NCBI RefSeq assembly: GCF_011516935.1
Contig: NZ_WOTF01000011.1
Span: 1-59,288, forward strand
Direction: 5' to 3'
DNA length: 59,288 nt
Origin: Acetobacter farinalis
GTDB taxonomy: Bacteria; Pseudomonadota; Alphaproteobacteria; Acetobacterales; Acetobacteraceae
This document shows, in pieces, positions 26,811 to 35,874 of this stretch. The notes under the pieces were generated by a model. The model was not told the DNA's origin, did no database searches, and saw only the letters and a program-made list of their open reading frames with translations. Made by a program: the position numbers and the translations under genes. Positions within the stretch are counted from its first letter, which is position 1; every line of letters begins with the position of its first letter.

Positions 26811-27305
26811 ATGACGTTTGTTCTGACAAGCCCGGCCTTTACGGACGGAGCCACGCTGCCGCAGGCTCAGGTTTATCATGGCATGGGTCAGACCGGGCAG
26901 AATCTCTCGCCCGCGCTGGAATGGCGGAATGCGCCTGCGGGCACAAAAAGCTTCGTGGTGACAGTGTATGACCCGGATGCCCCGACAGGCTCTGGCTGGT
27001 GGCACTGGGTTGTTGCGAATATCCCCGCCAGCGTGACGGCTCTGCCGGAAGGGGCGGGCTCAGGCAAGGGTGGGTTGCCAGCAGGCGCTTTGCAGGTGCG
27101 CACCGATTTTGGTGTGCCCGGCTATGGCGGCGCCGCGCCGCCTCCGGGGCCGGTGCATCATTATATCTTTACGGTGCATGCGCTGGATGTGCCCACGCTG
27201 GATGTCACACCGGATTCCAGCCCGGCGCTGGTGGGGTTTATGGTGCATCACCACACCCTTGGCTCCGCCAGCCTGACAGCTCTTTACGGCAACAAAAAAC
27301 CCTGA
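26811..27305 (+). CDS. YbhB/YbcL-type phosphatidylethanolamine-binding-like protein
   Basis: 164 aa without signal peptide. PEBP hallmarks are visible: N-L-S-P-A-L-E-W near residue 30, Y-D-P-D-A-P-T-G near 55 with W-H-W-V-V-A-N-I, and the G-Y-G-G-A-A-P-P-P-G-P-V-H-H-Y-I-F pocket loop near 105-121. The ligand is unknown; bacterial members are related to Raf-kinase inhibitor proteins by fold only. Cotranscribed with the preceding 72-aa gene. Confidence 0.92.
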   Translation: MTFVLTSPAFTDGATLPQAQVYHGMGQTGQNLSPALEWRNAPAGTKSFVVTVYDPDAPTGSGWWHWVVANIPASVTALPEGAGSGKGGLPAGALQVRTDFGVPGYGGAAPPPGPVHHYIFTVHALDVPTLDVTPDSSPALVGFMVHHHTLGSASLTALYGNKKP

Positions 27306-27363
27306 CCCTACCCGGGTCAGAACGTTTCCTGATCCTGCGGCCTGAGAGGTTTTCAGGCCGCAG
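27302..27363. terminator. Tandem hairpins between convergent genes
   Basis: CTGACCC (27302) / GGGTCAG (ending 27320) overlaps the PEBP stop, and CTGCGGCCTG (27335-27344) / CAGGCCGCAG (27354-27363) ends 4 bases before the stop of the leftward 717-aa gene. Neither has a long T-run; together they probably end both transcripts. Confidence 0.55.
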
Positions 27364-27367
27364 AGGG

Positions 27368-29521
27368 TTAGCCTTCCGTGGCTGTGCCCTGCTGTTCGGG
27401 GGCGTAGTCTGACAGTTCCCGCAGGACATCAGCCTGCGTCACGGTGCCGCCATGCTCCAGCAAGGCTCTCTTGCCGCCCACATGGTGCGGCATGATCATG
27501 AGCGGTGTGCCATCATCCATGAACTTGATACGCAGGTCGTGCCAGCGTGGCGCGACAAACTCCCTGAACGCCTGCGCCAGAGCGCACTGGTCAACACACC
27601 AGTTGGTCGGGTTCTGCGGGTTATAGGCGGTGTTCAGGTAATTGCTGAGGAAGTTGGCAATATCGGGCAGTTTCTCGGCTTCCCCAAAATAGGAAAGACC
27701 TGCGCCAAAGCCCCAGGGTTCTCCATGGATCTGCTTGCCGGACTGGTCATACGCATAGAGGCGGAAACCGTAATCGGCGGTCTGCTGCATCTCGCGCCAC
27801 AGGCTGATGAAGTCCTGCGGGAAATAGCCATCGCAATCCGCCGTCATGACCGGGCATGAGTAGCGGGCCGTGATGGCGGGCAGCATCAGGTACCGAATGG
27901 CTGTGTAGGTCGCGGGGGTCCGTGATGTCAGGGTGCCATGGGCAAAGTTCAGACCCAGCCGGGGTTCATGCTCTTCCAGCCATTCCGCAACTTTGGTGAG
28001 GAAGTTCAACTGCTCCATGGTGGGCTGGTCCACCCCGATGCACAGTTCAAGACGCCCTGCGGCGGAGTCTGCGCGGCAGGCCCGGATCAGGGAGAGAATG
28101 AGCTTCGGAATAAACTCGAAATATCGGGAATCACACCCGAAAACCAGACACAGCTCCGGCTGGGTTTCAGCCTCCGGGCTGAAGTGCCATGTCCAGGAAG
28201 ACAGGCCCAGATGGTCTGGCATGGTGCGGCCGACAAGCGCCTTGCTTGCGGCCTCGCTCAGCCATGTAAAGACACCGCAATTATAATGGATGGGTGAGAT
28301 GTTGCCCTGAAGAGCCAGTGTGCGGGCTGTTGCGTAATGAGCATCCGCTTCCGCACGCAGGTCATTCAGCCAACTGGCATGACCCATGTTGATCTCTTCC
28401 CAGTAGCTCTGGCCATTGGCCCGGACTTCCGCCGCCAGCAGGCGCAAGCGGTGGGGAACATCCTGCTGTGTGCAGGCTTCTTCAAACCGGGTGCTGTAGG
28501 CCTGCTTTTCCGCACGGCCACTCTGCGGAGAGAGCGGCATGGGCAGCAGAAGCTGATCAAACAGGTCTTCAAACGCAGGCAGGCCCAGAGCATGCAGTTT
28601 TGCCGGGAAGAGGAACAGCATGTCCTTCCCGGCTTTCAGGGCATCCAGAAGGTCCTGTGTTTCCGCAAGAATGGGGCGGTCAGGAAAGCGGGTTGTCAGA
28701 GCCTGTTCCGTCAGGGCGGCGGCGGCGCCATATTCCGTGGTGCGCAGGGCTAGAATGGCGGCGAACCAGAGCAGGTCGGGCCTTTCATCCTGCGTCTGGG
28801 CGCAGGCCAGGAAGCCAGCGGCCAGATCCCACTGTTCAAACAGGCCGCATATCCGGGCCAGATGCAGGATATGCCCTGTGTTTTCAGGAGTAAGGCTGAC
28901 AAGGAGCATGTGCCCGCGCAGGGCCTCCAGTGTGGCCCAGGGGGTGAGAGCGGGATGGATGCTGGAGGTTTCCAGCCGCTCTGTCAGCATTTCCATCAGA
29001 GAGGCGAGGGAGGAGGACGGGCAGAGCCTCAGAACGGTGCGCTCAGCCGAGGCCTCGTTCCACAGGGTCAGGCTGTCTCCCCGGCGCTCGGCATGCAGGC
29101 CATGCACTGGCCATTTTCGCTCCCCGAGTACAATCTCATGCTCGACGCAGATGGCCTTGCCCAGAAAGCGGGTGCCCTCAAACCAGTTGCGGGCGGTCAG
29201 GTCGCGCAGCGCGGGCAGAAGCTCCGTCGGAACGGCCAGAAAATGCTCCCACGCGGCACAGAGCGGGCTCGGTGCAAATTCTCCCGTGGGGCGGCAGCAC
29301 ACATAGTGGGTATCCGCTTTCAGGGCGACCAGATGATGGCCGCTGACACTCTCGACCGGCTGGGCCTGCACGAAGGCGCCACAGGGTTCGAGCAGACCGC
29401 TGGTATGCAGGATGACCGGTGCCACGGCACGGGAATAGACCTCCGCGAAGGAAGCCGGGTGCATGTGCATGCCAGTATAACCGGCCAGGGTGCCATGCCA
29501 GGAAAGCAGGTAAAATGACAT
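27368..29521 (-). CDS. Large TPR / GT-A-like protein of unknown function
   Basis: 717 aa, no signal peptide or membrane segment. Residues 1-190 are a non-repetitive domain that I do not recognise. Residues about 200-440 are helical and TPR-like. The C-terminal third (about 455-690) looks like a GT-A glycosyltransferase: F-G-C-D-S-R-Y-F-E-F near 465, a D-C-D metal-type motif at 562-564 in T-A-D-C-D-G-Y-F, and N-W-C-V-D-Q-C-A-L-A near 635. Sugar and acceptor are unknown. It stands alone between convergent PEBP and the folate genes. Confidence 0.65.
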   Translation of the reverse strand: MSFYLLSWHGTLAGYTGMHMHPASFAEVYSRAVAPVILHTSGLLEPCGAFVQAQPVESVSGHHLVALKADTHYVCCRPTGEFAPSPLCAAWEHFLAVPTELLPALRDLTARNWFEGTRFLGKAICVEHEIVLGERKWPVHGLHAERRGDSLTLWNEASAERTVLRLCPSSSLASLMEMLTERLETSSIHPALTPWATLEALRGHMLLVSLTPENTGHILHLARICGLFEQWDLAAGFLACAQTQDERPDLLWFAAILALRTTEYGAAAALTEQALTTRFPDRPILAETQDLLDALKAGKDMLFLFPAKLHALGLPAFEDLFDQLLLPMPLSPQSGRAEKQAYSTRFEEACTQQDVPHRLRLLAAEVRANGQSYWEEINMGHASWLNDLRAEADAHYATARTLALQGNISPIHYNCGVFTWLSEAASKALVGRTMPDHLGLSSWTWHFSPEAETQPELCLVFGCDSRYFEFIPKLILSLIRACRADSAAGRLELCIGVDQPTMEQLNFLTKVAEWLEEHEPRLGLNFAHGTLTSRTPATYTAIRYLMLPAITARYSCPVMTADCDGYFPQDFISLWREMQQTADYGFRLYAYDQSGKQIHGEPWGFGAGLSYFGEAEKLPDIANFLSNYLNTAYNPQNPTNWCVDQCALAQAFREFVAPRWHDLRIKFMDDGTPLMIMPHHVGGKRALLEHGGTVTQADVLRELSDYAPEQQGTATEG

Positions 29522-29562
29522 GGCCGGACTGTGGCAGGGAAAACGCCGGAGTGGAAGAGGGA

Positions 29563-30315
29563 TTACGCCTTCAGGACGCTCATAAGCGGCGGAAGATACT
29601 GGTCCAGCCTGACGCGCAGCGGCATGAGGTAGGCACAGCCTTTTTCCTGCGCGAGCTGGCTCAGCACGGCTTGCGCGAACCGGATATTCGCCTCCAGAGA
29701 GGGTTCGAAATCTTTGGGGAACACCACATGGTTTGTGGTCTCCCAGTAGGAGCGGGAGCGCGGCCCGATAACGGGGGAAAGACCCCAGAACACCAGCTCA
29801 TCCCGCAGCCAGTCCCGGCACAGGTCAAACAGTTTCAGGTCAAACACGGGCTGGGTGAAAAACCCTTCCGCGCCTGCGTCCTTTTTGCGCGCGATATCTT
29901 CCAGCTCCTGCCAGGGGGCGCGACGGTACGGGTCGAACGCCGCGTAAATGCGCAAGTGCGGCGCTTCCCGGCGGTAGCGGCGGATAATGCTTTCCGTGGT
30001 GTTGGGGTAGGTCTGGTGGGCAAGATCGGCCGGAGGGTCTCCATGCACAACCAGCAGTTCTTTCAGGCCGGGCATCGTGCTGCCCGGCAGGGGCGCGCCG
30101 GGGGCGATATCAATGGCCCGCACATGCGGGATAACCGGGCCGAACTGCGGCATGGTCAGGGCCGCCGCATCCCAGCTCCGTAGCGGGAAGCGCATGAGGT
30201 CCGGAATATTCAGGGTATCCGCGGCAGGAAACAGGGCTTTGACAAGGTCTGTATCCTGCGCGAGCGCCTCCTCGCTGCGCGGGATCAGCTCAACGGAGAG
30301 GCGGGAGAGAGTCAT
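29563..30315 (-). CDS. Short methylenetetrahydrofolate reductase-like protein
   Basis: 250 aa against about 290-300 for typical MetF. L-S-V-E-L-I-P-R replaces the usual S-F-E-F-F-P-P opening; L-V-V-H-G-D-P-P near 105 corresponds to the L-R-G-D-P region, and [11 protein letters not shown] near 155 to the F-Q-Q/T-Q-P-F-F-D motif. The role is presumably NADH- and FAD-dependent reduction of methylene-THF or a related C1 step. Its ATG overlaps folD's trailing end (4 bases, ATGA), so folD and this gene form an operon. It may be a divergent paralogue of a separate MetF. Confidence 0.72.
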   Translation of the reverse strand: MTLSRLSVELIPRSEEALAQDTDLVKALFPAADTLNIPDLMRFPLRSWDAAALTMPQFGPVIPHVRAIDIAPGAPLPGSTMPGLKELLVVHGDPPADLAHQTYPNTTESIIRRYRREAPHLRIYAAFDPYRRAPWQELEDIARKKDAGAEGFFTQPVFDLKLFDLCRDWLRDELVFWGLSPVIGPRSRSYWETTNHVVFPKDFEPSLEANIRFAQAVLSQLAQEKGCAYLMPLRVRLDQYLPPLMSVLKA

Positions 30316-31226
30316 TCCGTCTTGCCCGTTACCAGCAGGCGGGCGGCTGTGAGCGTATTTTTCAGCAGGCAGGCAATGGTCATGGGGCCAACACCACCGG
30401 GGACCGGCGTAATGCGGCCTGCTACCTTCACGGCTTCATCAAACACCACATCCCCCACCAGACGGGTTTTGCCGGTTTCCGTTGTGACACGGGTAATGCC
30501 CACGTCAATCACGGTTGCGCCGGGTTTGATCCAGTCTCCGTGCACCAGTTCCCGGCAGCCGGTGGCCACCACCAGAATATCCCCCTGCCGCGCCATGGCG
30601 GCGGTATCCACCGTATGGATATGGGCGATGGAAACCGTGCAGCCTTCGGCCAGCAGCAGGAGCGCCAGCGGTTTGCCCACCAGATTGGAGCAGCCGATCA
30701 CCACCGCATGCTTGCCGCGCATGTCTCCCAACTGGTCACGCAGCAGCAGCAGGCAGCCCAGCGGCGTGCAGGGAATCAGGCTGGGCAGGCCGATGGCCAG
30801 TCGCCCGGCATTGATTTCCCCCAGACCATCCACATCCTTCTCCGGCTGGATGGCGTTGGTCACCCGGCGGGCATCCAGACCATTGGGCAGCGGGAGCTGC
30901 ACCAGAATGCCATGAATTTCCGGGTCATGGTTCAGACGTTCGATCAGCGCCAGAAGTTCATCTTCCGATGTGGTTTCGGGCAGCATGTGCATGAAGGAGC
31001 GCATGCCCGCATGATGCGTCTGGATGGCCTTGTTGCGCACATAGACTTCGCTCGCCGGGTCATCTCCCACCAGAATGACAGCCAGACCGGGGGTTACGCC
31101 ATGCTCTTCATGAAATGCGCGGACATCGTCGCGAATTTGCTGCCGAAGCGTGGCGGCGTAGCCCTTGCCGTCGATGAGGGTGGCCTGATGGTCAGAAGGA
31201 AGGGTGGGGGATGTGCTCGTCGTCAC
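30312..31226 (-). CDS. folD: Methylenetetrahydrofolate dehydrogenase/cyclohydrolase
   Basis: 304 aa from a GTG at 31226, chosen because homologues start near here; an ATG at 31319 would add 31 residues. FolD interconverts methylene-, methenyl- and formyl-THF with NADP. The catalytic lysine lies in Y-V-R-N-K near residue 60, then Q-L-P-L-P-N near 105, [11 protein letters not shown] near 170 and the C-terminal [10 protein letters not shown]. It is upstream of and overlaps the MTHFR-like gene. Confidence 0.94.
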   Translation of the reverse strand: MTTSTSPTLPSDHQATLIDGKGYAATLRQQIRDDVRAFHEEHGVTPGLAVILVGDDPASEVYVRNKAIQTHHAGMRSFMHMLPETTSEDELLALIERLNHDPEIHGILVQLPLPNGLDARRVTNAIQPEKDVDGLGEINAGRLAIGLPSLIPCTPLGCLLLLRDQLGDMRGKHAVVIGCSNLVGKPLALLLLAEGCTVSIAHIHTVDTAAMARQGDILVVATGCRELVHGDWIKPGATVIDVGITRVTTETGKTRLVGDVVFDEAVKVAGRITPVPGGVGPMTIACLLKNTLTAARLLVTGKTE

Positions 31227-31324
31227 GGCTGCGGTCAATCCAAAAAAGGGCGGTTGGAAGGCCTGCCTGCCATACGCAAAAAAACCGACGCCGACAATGG
31301 CAGGCCTCTCATGGCGCACTACGT

Positions 31325-32482
31325 TCAGCCCGGTTCGGCCTCATCTTTCCTGTAAGGAGAGAGTGCCCGGAGGGCCTCGGCCTCGTCCTGTATGGCGGCG
31401 CGTTCTTCTGCCAGAAATGCGGAAACAGCAGAGCGCAGGGACTGGTTTTCCAGCCAGTGGGCGGAGTGGGTCAGGCTGGGCACATAGCCACGCTGGATCT
31501 TGTGCTCCCCCTGCGCGCCGGCTTCCACCCGCTTCAGCCCGTGCGCGATGGCGAAATCAATGGCGCGGTAATAGCAGAGTTCAAAATGCAGAAAGGGCCA
31601 GTCCCCCGTGCAGCCCCAGTTGCGGCCATAAAGCGTGTCATCCCCCAGCAGGTTGAGGGCGGCGGCTACAGGCGTTTCTCCATGCCGCGCCACCATCAGC
31701 ACGACACGATCCCCCAGCCGTTCGGAAAGCAGCGGGAAGAAAGCAGGTGTGAGGTAGGCGCTGCCCCATTTGCGGTCCACCGTGCTGCGATAGAACGTGT
31801 AGAAGGCTTGCCAGTCCGCTGGCGTGATCTCGCTGCCGCGCAGGGTGTGGAAGGTCAGTCCGGCGGCGTTGGCCTCGCGCCGCTCCCGCTTCAGCACCTT
31901 GCGCTTGCGGGAGGCCAGAGTGGCCAGAAAATCGTCAAAGCTTGAATAGTTGTGGTTGTGCCAGTGATATTGCACCCCAAGCCGGGGCAGCCAGCCACGC
32001 TGGCTCAGCAGGGTGCTTTCCTGTTCCGGGCAAAAGGTGACATGCGCGGAGGAAAGGCCCATTTCCCCACAGATCTGGCGCAGGGCATCGGCCAGCACCG
32101 CAGCGGTTTCCGGCGGGGCGGAGGGGGCGCAGAGCAGGCGCGGGCCGGGAGCCGGGGTGAACGGCACCGCCACCTGAAGCTTGGGGTAATACTGGCCTCC
32201 CGCGGCTTCAAACGCGCGCGCCCAGCCCTGATCAAACACATATTCGCCCCAGGAATGGCTTTTCAGCCAGGCCGGGCAAACGGCGGCTAGCGTGCCATCC
32301 GGGGCGTGCAGGGTGACATGCCGGGGCAGCCACCCGGTGCGCTGGCTGACAGAACCGCTGTCTTCCAGCGCGGAAAGAAAGGCATGGCTGATGAAAGGGT
32401 TGCCAGAGCCCGCGCATGCGTCCCACGCGGCGGGCTCTATGGCGTGAATGCCGTCATGCAGGGAGACAGACCAGTCAGACAT
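31325..32482 (-). CDS. FemAB-like / peptidogalycan-type GNAT-fold protein
   Basis: 385 aa from the ATG at 32482; a GTG at 32497 is possible. It matches the FemAB_like (PF04339-type) proteins of proteobacteria: N-P-F-I-S-H-A-F-L near residue 30, [13 protein letters not shown] near 180, [10 protein letters not shown] near 200, and the end G-E-H-K-I-Q-R-G-Y near 335. Members are related to tRNA-dependent peptidoglycan peptide transferases, but their acceptor is unknown. It lies about 15 bases after the RidA-like gene. Confidence 0.85.
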   Translation of the reverse strand: MSDWSVSLHDGIHAIEPAAWDACAGSGNPFISHAFLSALEDSGSVSQRTGWLPRHVTLHAPDGTLAAVCPAWLKSHSWGEYVFDQGWARAFEAAGGQYYPKLQVAVPFTPAPGPRLLCAPSAPPETAAVLADALRQICGEMGLSSAHVTFCPEQESTLLSQRGWLPRLGVQYHWHNHNYSSFDDFLATLASRKRKVLKRERREANAAGLTFHTLRGSEITPADWQAFYTFYRSTVDRKWGSAYLTPAFFPLLSERLGDRVVLMVARHGETPVAAALNLLGDDTLYGRNWGCTGDWPFLHFELCYYRAIDFAIAHGLKRVEAGAQGEHKIQRGYVPSLTHSAHWLENQSLRSAVSAFLAEERAAIQDEAEALRALSPYRKDEAEPG

Positions 32483-32497
32483 GACGGCGCTCTTCAC

Positions 32498-32962
32498 TCA
32501 GCCGATTTCAAACAGACCTTCAACCTCAACCGGGGCATCCAGCGGCAGGGAGGGCACCCCGACGGTGGAGCGGGCATGGCGTCCGGCATCCCCGAACACG
32601 GCCACGGCCAGATCGGAGGCTCCGTTCATCACGGCGGCATGCGTGGTGAATTCCGGTGTGCAGGCAATAAAGCCGCCCAGACGCACAACGCGTTTGACAC
32701 GGCTCAGATCGCCCACAGCGGCTTTCACCTGCGCGATGACATTGATCATGCTGTAGCGGGCGGCTTCCACAGCCGTTTCCACGGAGACAGCATCACCCAG
32801 CTTGCCGGTGGCGAAGAGCTTGCCGTCTGCCAGCGGCAACTGGCCGGAGACAACCAGCAGGGAGCCGGTCTGCACACAGGCGACGTAATTGGCCACAGGC
32901 GCTGCCGGTGTGGGCAGGGTGATGCCAAGATCTTTCAGGCGGGATTCGGGTGTGGTGCTCAT
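32498..32962 (-). CDS. RidA-family protein
   Basis: 154 aa, YjgF/YER057c/UK114 family. A-P-V-A-N-Y-V-A-C-V near 25, S-G-Q-L-P-L near 40 and the C-terminal stretch R-S-T-V-G-V-P-S-L-P-L near 130 are typical. The usual catalytic R in this last motif (R-x-x-V-G) is present. Classic RidA hydrolyses reactive enamines/imines from amino-acid metabolism; this is a longer subfamily of the YjgH/TdcF kind, so the substrate is uncertain. Confidence 0.88.
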   Translation of the reverse strand: MSTTPESRLKDLGITLPTPAAPVANYVACVQTGSLLVVSGQLPLADGKLFATGKLGDAVSVETAVEAARYSMINVIAQVKAAVGDLSRVKRVVRLGGFIACTPEFTTHAAVMNGASDLAVAVFGDAGRHARSTVGVPSLPLDAPVEVEGLFEIG

Positions 32963-33052
32963 GAGAAGCGAGTCCTTATCAGAGTGACGGAGCCCCGGAG
33001 CCGCGCAGAGAAGTCCGGCGGCCGGTGCTCCGTGGTTTCAGGCAGGACCGGG

Positions 33053-34612
33053 CTAGCTGACCAGCCGCAGGCTGCCACGTTTGCGCGGAGCAGGGTCGCC
33101 CTCCTGCGCCGGGAAATCAAGCGGCAGAAGTGGGTCCGGGTCTGTCTGGTTGTCCTGATGCGGGCCGTCAGGCAGCTTTTTCCCCAGATAGGCTTCGGAG
33201 AGTGCCCGGAATGTGTAGTCCAGCATGGAGGTGGCATAGGTAGCGACGGAGTCTCCTTCCACAGTGCCGGAGGGGCCGAAGCAGGAATAGGCGAAGCTGC
33301 TGACATACGCATCCAGCGGCGCGCCATATTGCAGGCCGATGCTCACGGCTTCCCCAAAGCTTTCCATCAGCCCCTTGACCATGGAGCTCTCGCGCGTGGG
33401 TGTCAGCGCCAGTTCGCCCAGGGTGCCATCTTCATACTCTCCGGTGCGCAGGAACAGCCGGTGGCCGCCTATGCTGGTTTTCTGGGTGAAGCCACCCTGC
33501 CGCTGTGGCAGGGCGCGGCGCATGCCGCGTTCCAGCTTGCGCACCAGCGGCTGGGCAGCCGGGTCCGGGCGCGCGGGCATCCGGTCAATAAAGCCGGTCA
33601 GGGCGCGGTACATCGCCATATGGGCGTTCGGGCCGGGCAGGGGCAGAACAGTTTCCCCCGCCAGCGCGGCGGCCAGCGCGGTTTCCGTGGTGAAATCCCG
33701 TGCCGCTAGGCGGTCGAGCGTGCTGGCGGCCAGCCGTCCATCGGGCTTGAGAAGGGAGAACACCGGAGCCAGACCACAGGCCTCCACCCCCAGCAGGGCA
33801 TCAACCGGGCCGGGCGTGGAAAAGCCGGTTTCCACAGGGGCTAAGGGCGTATCCGTCGCCACGGCGGCGTCCCGCCAGACAGCGCGGAGCGTCTCGCTCA
33901 GGCCGGGCAGAACGGTGCGTACGGGCGGCAGCGGCAGGGACTCGGGGCCTGTGCCGGAATGGGCGGTTAGCGTGGCCAGCGTGGCAATGGCGCAGGCCGC
34001 GGCCCGGCCGTCTTCACTGTCATAATCCAGACCGACTCCGGCCAGACAAGCATCCAGATTGGTCAGCAGGATATCCCCCGCCACCATGGGCGGCTGGGGC
34101 TGCCCGGACTCGGTGCGCGGCGCAGGCCCCGCAGGTGTCTGGGTGATTGGTGTCAGCAGGTCCGGCAGGGGCAGTTCCCCATTCCGCTGGTCAGCCGTGG
34201 TGCGGGCGGCATTGCGCAGAACGGAGGAAAGCAGGCGGATGGCGGCCACAAAGGTTTCTGCCGCGAACCCCTCACCGGGGGAAACAAAAGCCGCCAGATT
34301 CACAATAAAGCCGGGGGGGCGGTCAAACGCGCAGGACCACACCGGCTCCGTGGGGGCGGCCTGCCGCAGGAGCAGCAGCCAGACCAGAGAGCGGGCCGTG
34401 GCGTCATCCTGCGCCAGTGCATCCACCCAGCGGGAGGCTGTGGCGGCAAGGTCCACAGCCTGTGCGCCGGGCACAAGCTGGGCCAGTGCGGATGCGGCTT
34501 CTGCATCCCACTCAGCGGGCAGCGTGACGGAGCAAAGGGGGGCATCCGGGTCTGCTGCGGCCTGTAACGTGCTCATAAGCACGCCGTTCCAATGGCGTCG
34601 GGCTCTTGTCAT
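33053..34612 (-). CDS. Ribonucleotide-reductase-derived protein (class II C-terminal half, no catalytic core)
   Basis: 519 aa from the ATG at 34612; ATG at 34576 (GGAA upstream) is an alternative. Segments match, in order, the latter half of class II NrdJ: F-I-V-N-L-A-A-F near 102, N-L-D-A-C-L-A-G-V-G-L-D-Y-D-S-E-D-G near 185, G-P-V-D-A-L-L-G-V-E-A-C-G-L-A-P near 258, S-I-G-G-H-R-L-F-L-R-T-G-E-Y-E-D-G near 400, S-I-G-L-Q-Y-G near 434 and T-S-M-L-D-Y near 471. The radical-chemistry cysteines and substrate barrel of NrdJ are absent. Between the blocks it is divergent and Ala/Pro-rich. Function unknown: an accessory or regulatory RNR homologue is an inference. Confidence 0.7.
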   Translation of the reverse strand: MTRARRHWNGVLMSTLQAAADPDAPLCSVTLPAEWDAEAASALAQLVPGAQAVDLAATASRWVDALAQDDATARSLVWLLLLRQAAPTEPVWSCAFDRPPGFIVNLAAFVSPGEGFAAETFVAAIRLLSSVLRNAARTTADQRNGELPLPDLLTPITQTPAGPAPRTESGQPQPPMVAGDILLTNLDACLAGVGLDYDSEDGRAAACAIATLATLTAHSGTGPESLPLPPVRTVLPGLSETLRAVWRDAAVATDTPLAPVETGFSTPGPVDALLGVEACGLAPVFSLLKPDGRLAASTLDRLAARDFTTETALAAALAGETVLPLPGPNAHMAMYRALTGFIDRMPARPDPAAQPLVRKLERGMRRALPQRQGGFTQKTSIGGHRLFLRTGEYEDGTLGELALTPTRESSMVKGLMESFGEAVSIGLQYGAPLDAYVSSFAYSCFGPSGTVEGDSVATYATSMLDYTFRALSEAYLGKKLPDGPHQDNQTDPDPLLPLDFPAQEGDPAPRKRGSLRLVS

Positions 34613-34685
34613 GAGGCGAGTTTACGCCGCCGCCCAAACCCTGTGGAACCCATGCAGGCTCTCATTTGCGGTATACAATGCCCGG

Positions 34686-34691
34686 TATAAT
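34686..34691 (+). promoter_or_regulatory. Perfect TATAAT -10 upstream of the NDUFA12 operon
   Basis: TATAAT at 34686-34691 is followed 6 bases later by an ATG. The best -35 (TTTGCG at 34665) is 15 bases away and poor. It could drive NDUFA12-mlaD or a 29-codon frame. Confidence 0.3.
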
Positions 34692-34844
34692 GAGGATATG
34701 GGGGATAACTTTCCTCAGCGCCGGTTTCCCGCATGTTCCAGCCCGATCAGGCGGGGTGTGGCAGGGGTTCTGATCGAGTGGAGTTGATCAGTCATCCCCC
34801 GAAAAACATGGCCAACGGGCGTGTGGAGTCCTATCATCCGGCTC

Positions 34845-35213
34845 ATGGCAAATTTCGGAACATGGCTGTACACCCGCCGCAAAGGGCGTCTGATCGGTAA
34901 GGATGCTGATGGACGATGCTATTACGAATCCACAGGCCCGGCCCGTCAGGGTGGTGGTGTGGAAAGGGCGGAACGCTGGGTGATCTACCTGAAGGGGGAA
35001 GACCCCTCCGCCGTGCCGCCCGAATGGTGGGGCTGGCTGCATCACACGCTGGATGCCCCGATTCCGCTGGAAGAACGCAAGCCCTGGCAACTGCCGCACG
35101 AGCCGAACCTGACAGGCACGGCACAGGCTTACCGCCCACCGGGCAGTGAATATAAAACCGGCCAGCATCCGCCCGCCACGGGAGATTACGAGTCCTGGTC
35201 TCCTGAGGCGTGA
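34845..35213 (+). CDS. NADH-ubiquinone oxidoreductase subunit NDUFA12 family protein
   Basis: 122 aa from the ATG at 34845; a GTG at 34821 would add eight residues. It resembles the B17.2/NDUFA12 accessory subunit of alphaproteobacterial complex I: G-T-W-L-Y-T-R-R-K-G-R-L-I-G-K-D near the start, R-C-Y-Y-E-S near 28, R-W-V-I-Y near 46 and P-P-E-W-W-G-W-L-H-H near 60. It opens a unit with mlaD, a 76-aa gene and DUF2155, an order common in this class. Confidence 0.88.
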   Translation: MANFGTWLYTRRKGRLIGKDADGRCYYESTGPARQGGGVERAERWVIYLKGEDPSAVPPEWWGWLHHTLDAPIPLEERKPWQLPHEPNLTGTAQAYRPPGSEYKTGQHPPATGDYESWSPEA

Positions 35214-35268
35214 TCTGAAACGCATTCCCTGCTAAGGGTGGTTTCAGGACAGGGAGTGCACAGGGCAC

Positions 35269-35817
35269 ATGGCTTCAGGAACGGTCGTAAAACCGCAGCG
35301 GAATGGAATTGAATTAATCACCGGTATTGTGGTGCTCGCCCTGCTTGGGGTGATGCTTGTTGCCGCAGTGGTGGGGGAAGGTCGCAAGACCGACACCACC
35401 GGATACCGGCTCCATGCCGAATTTTCTCACATTGACGGGCTGGGCGTTGGCTCGGACGTAAGGCTTGCCGGGGTTACCGTGGGGCAGGTGCTCTCCGAGC
35501 GCGTCAATCCTGCCACCTTCAAGGCGGAAGTCACGTTCAGCGTGCGCCCCGACATCAAGCTGCCGACTGACAGCGCCGCCATTATTACCAGCGACAGCCT
35601 TCTGGGCGGGAAATACATCGCCCTCTCTCCCGGTGGGGATGAGCATATGATGGCGGCCAACGCCACCATAAGCGAAACGCAGGGGTCCATCAGCCTGGAG
35701 CAGTTGCTCAGCAAGTTTATTTTCTCGGTCACGGATACGCTGACCCGCGCGAACAAAGACGCCGCGACAGCTAAAGCCCCTGCTGGTGGGGATGCCGGCA
35801 AGGCCGATCTGCCATGA
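35269..35817 (+). CDS. mlaD: MCE-domain phospholipid transport protein MlaD
   Basis: 182 aa. One transmembrane segment (about residues 14-36) is followed by a periplasmic MCE domain: F-S-H-I-D-G-L-G-V-G-S-D-V-R-L-A-G-V-T-V-G near 50-70 and S-D-S-L-L-G-G-K-Y-I near 107. MlaD hexamers channel phospholipids in the inner-membrane MlaFEDB transporter. No mlaE or mlaF is adjacent; the partners must lie elsewhere. The tail is Ala/Lys-rich. Confidence 0.92.
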   Translation: MASGTVVKPQRNGIELITGIVVLALLGVMLVAAVVGEGRKTDTTGYRLHAEFSHIDGLGVGSDVRLAGVTVGQVLSERVNPATFKAEVTFSVRPDIKLPTDSAAIITSDSLLGGKYIALSPGGDEHMMAANATISETQGSISLEQLLSKFIFSVTDTLTRANKDAATAKAPAGGDAGKADLP

Positions 35818-35874
35818 GCTATTTTGTGCAGCATCCGGCCGCCTGACTTTGGCGGCCCGAACAGGAACAAGCCC

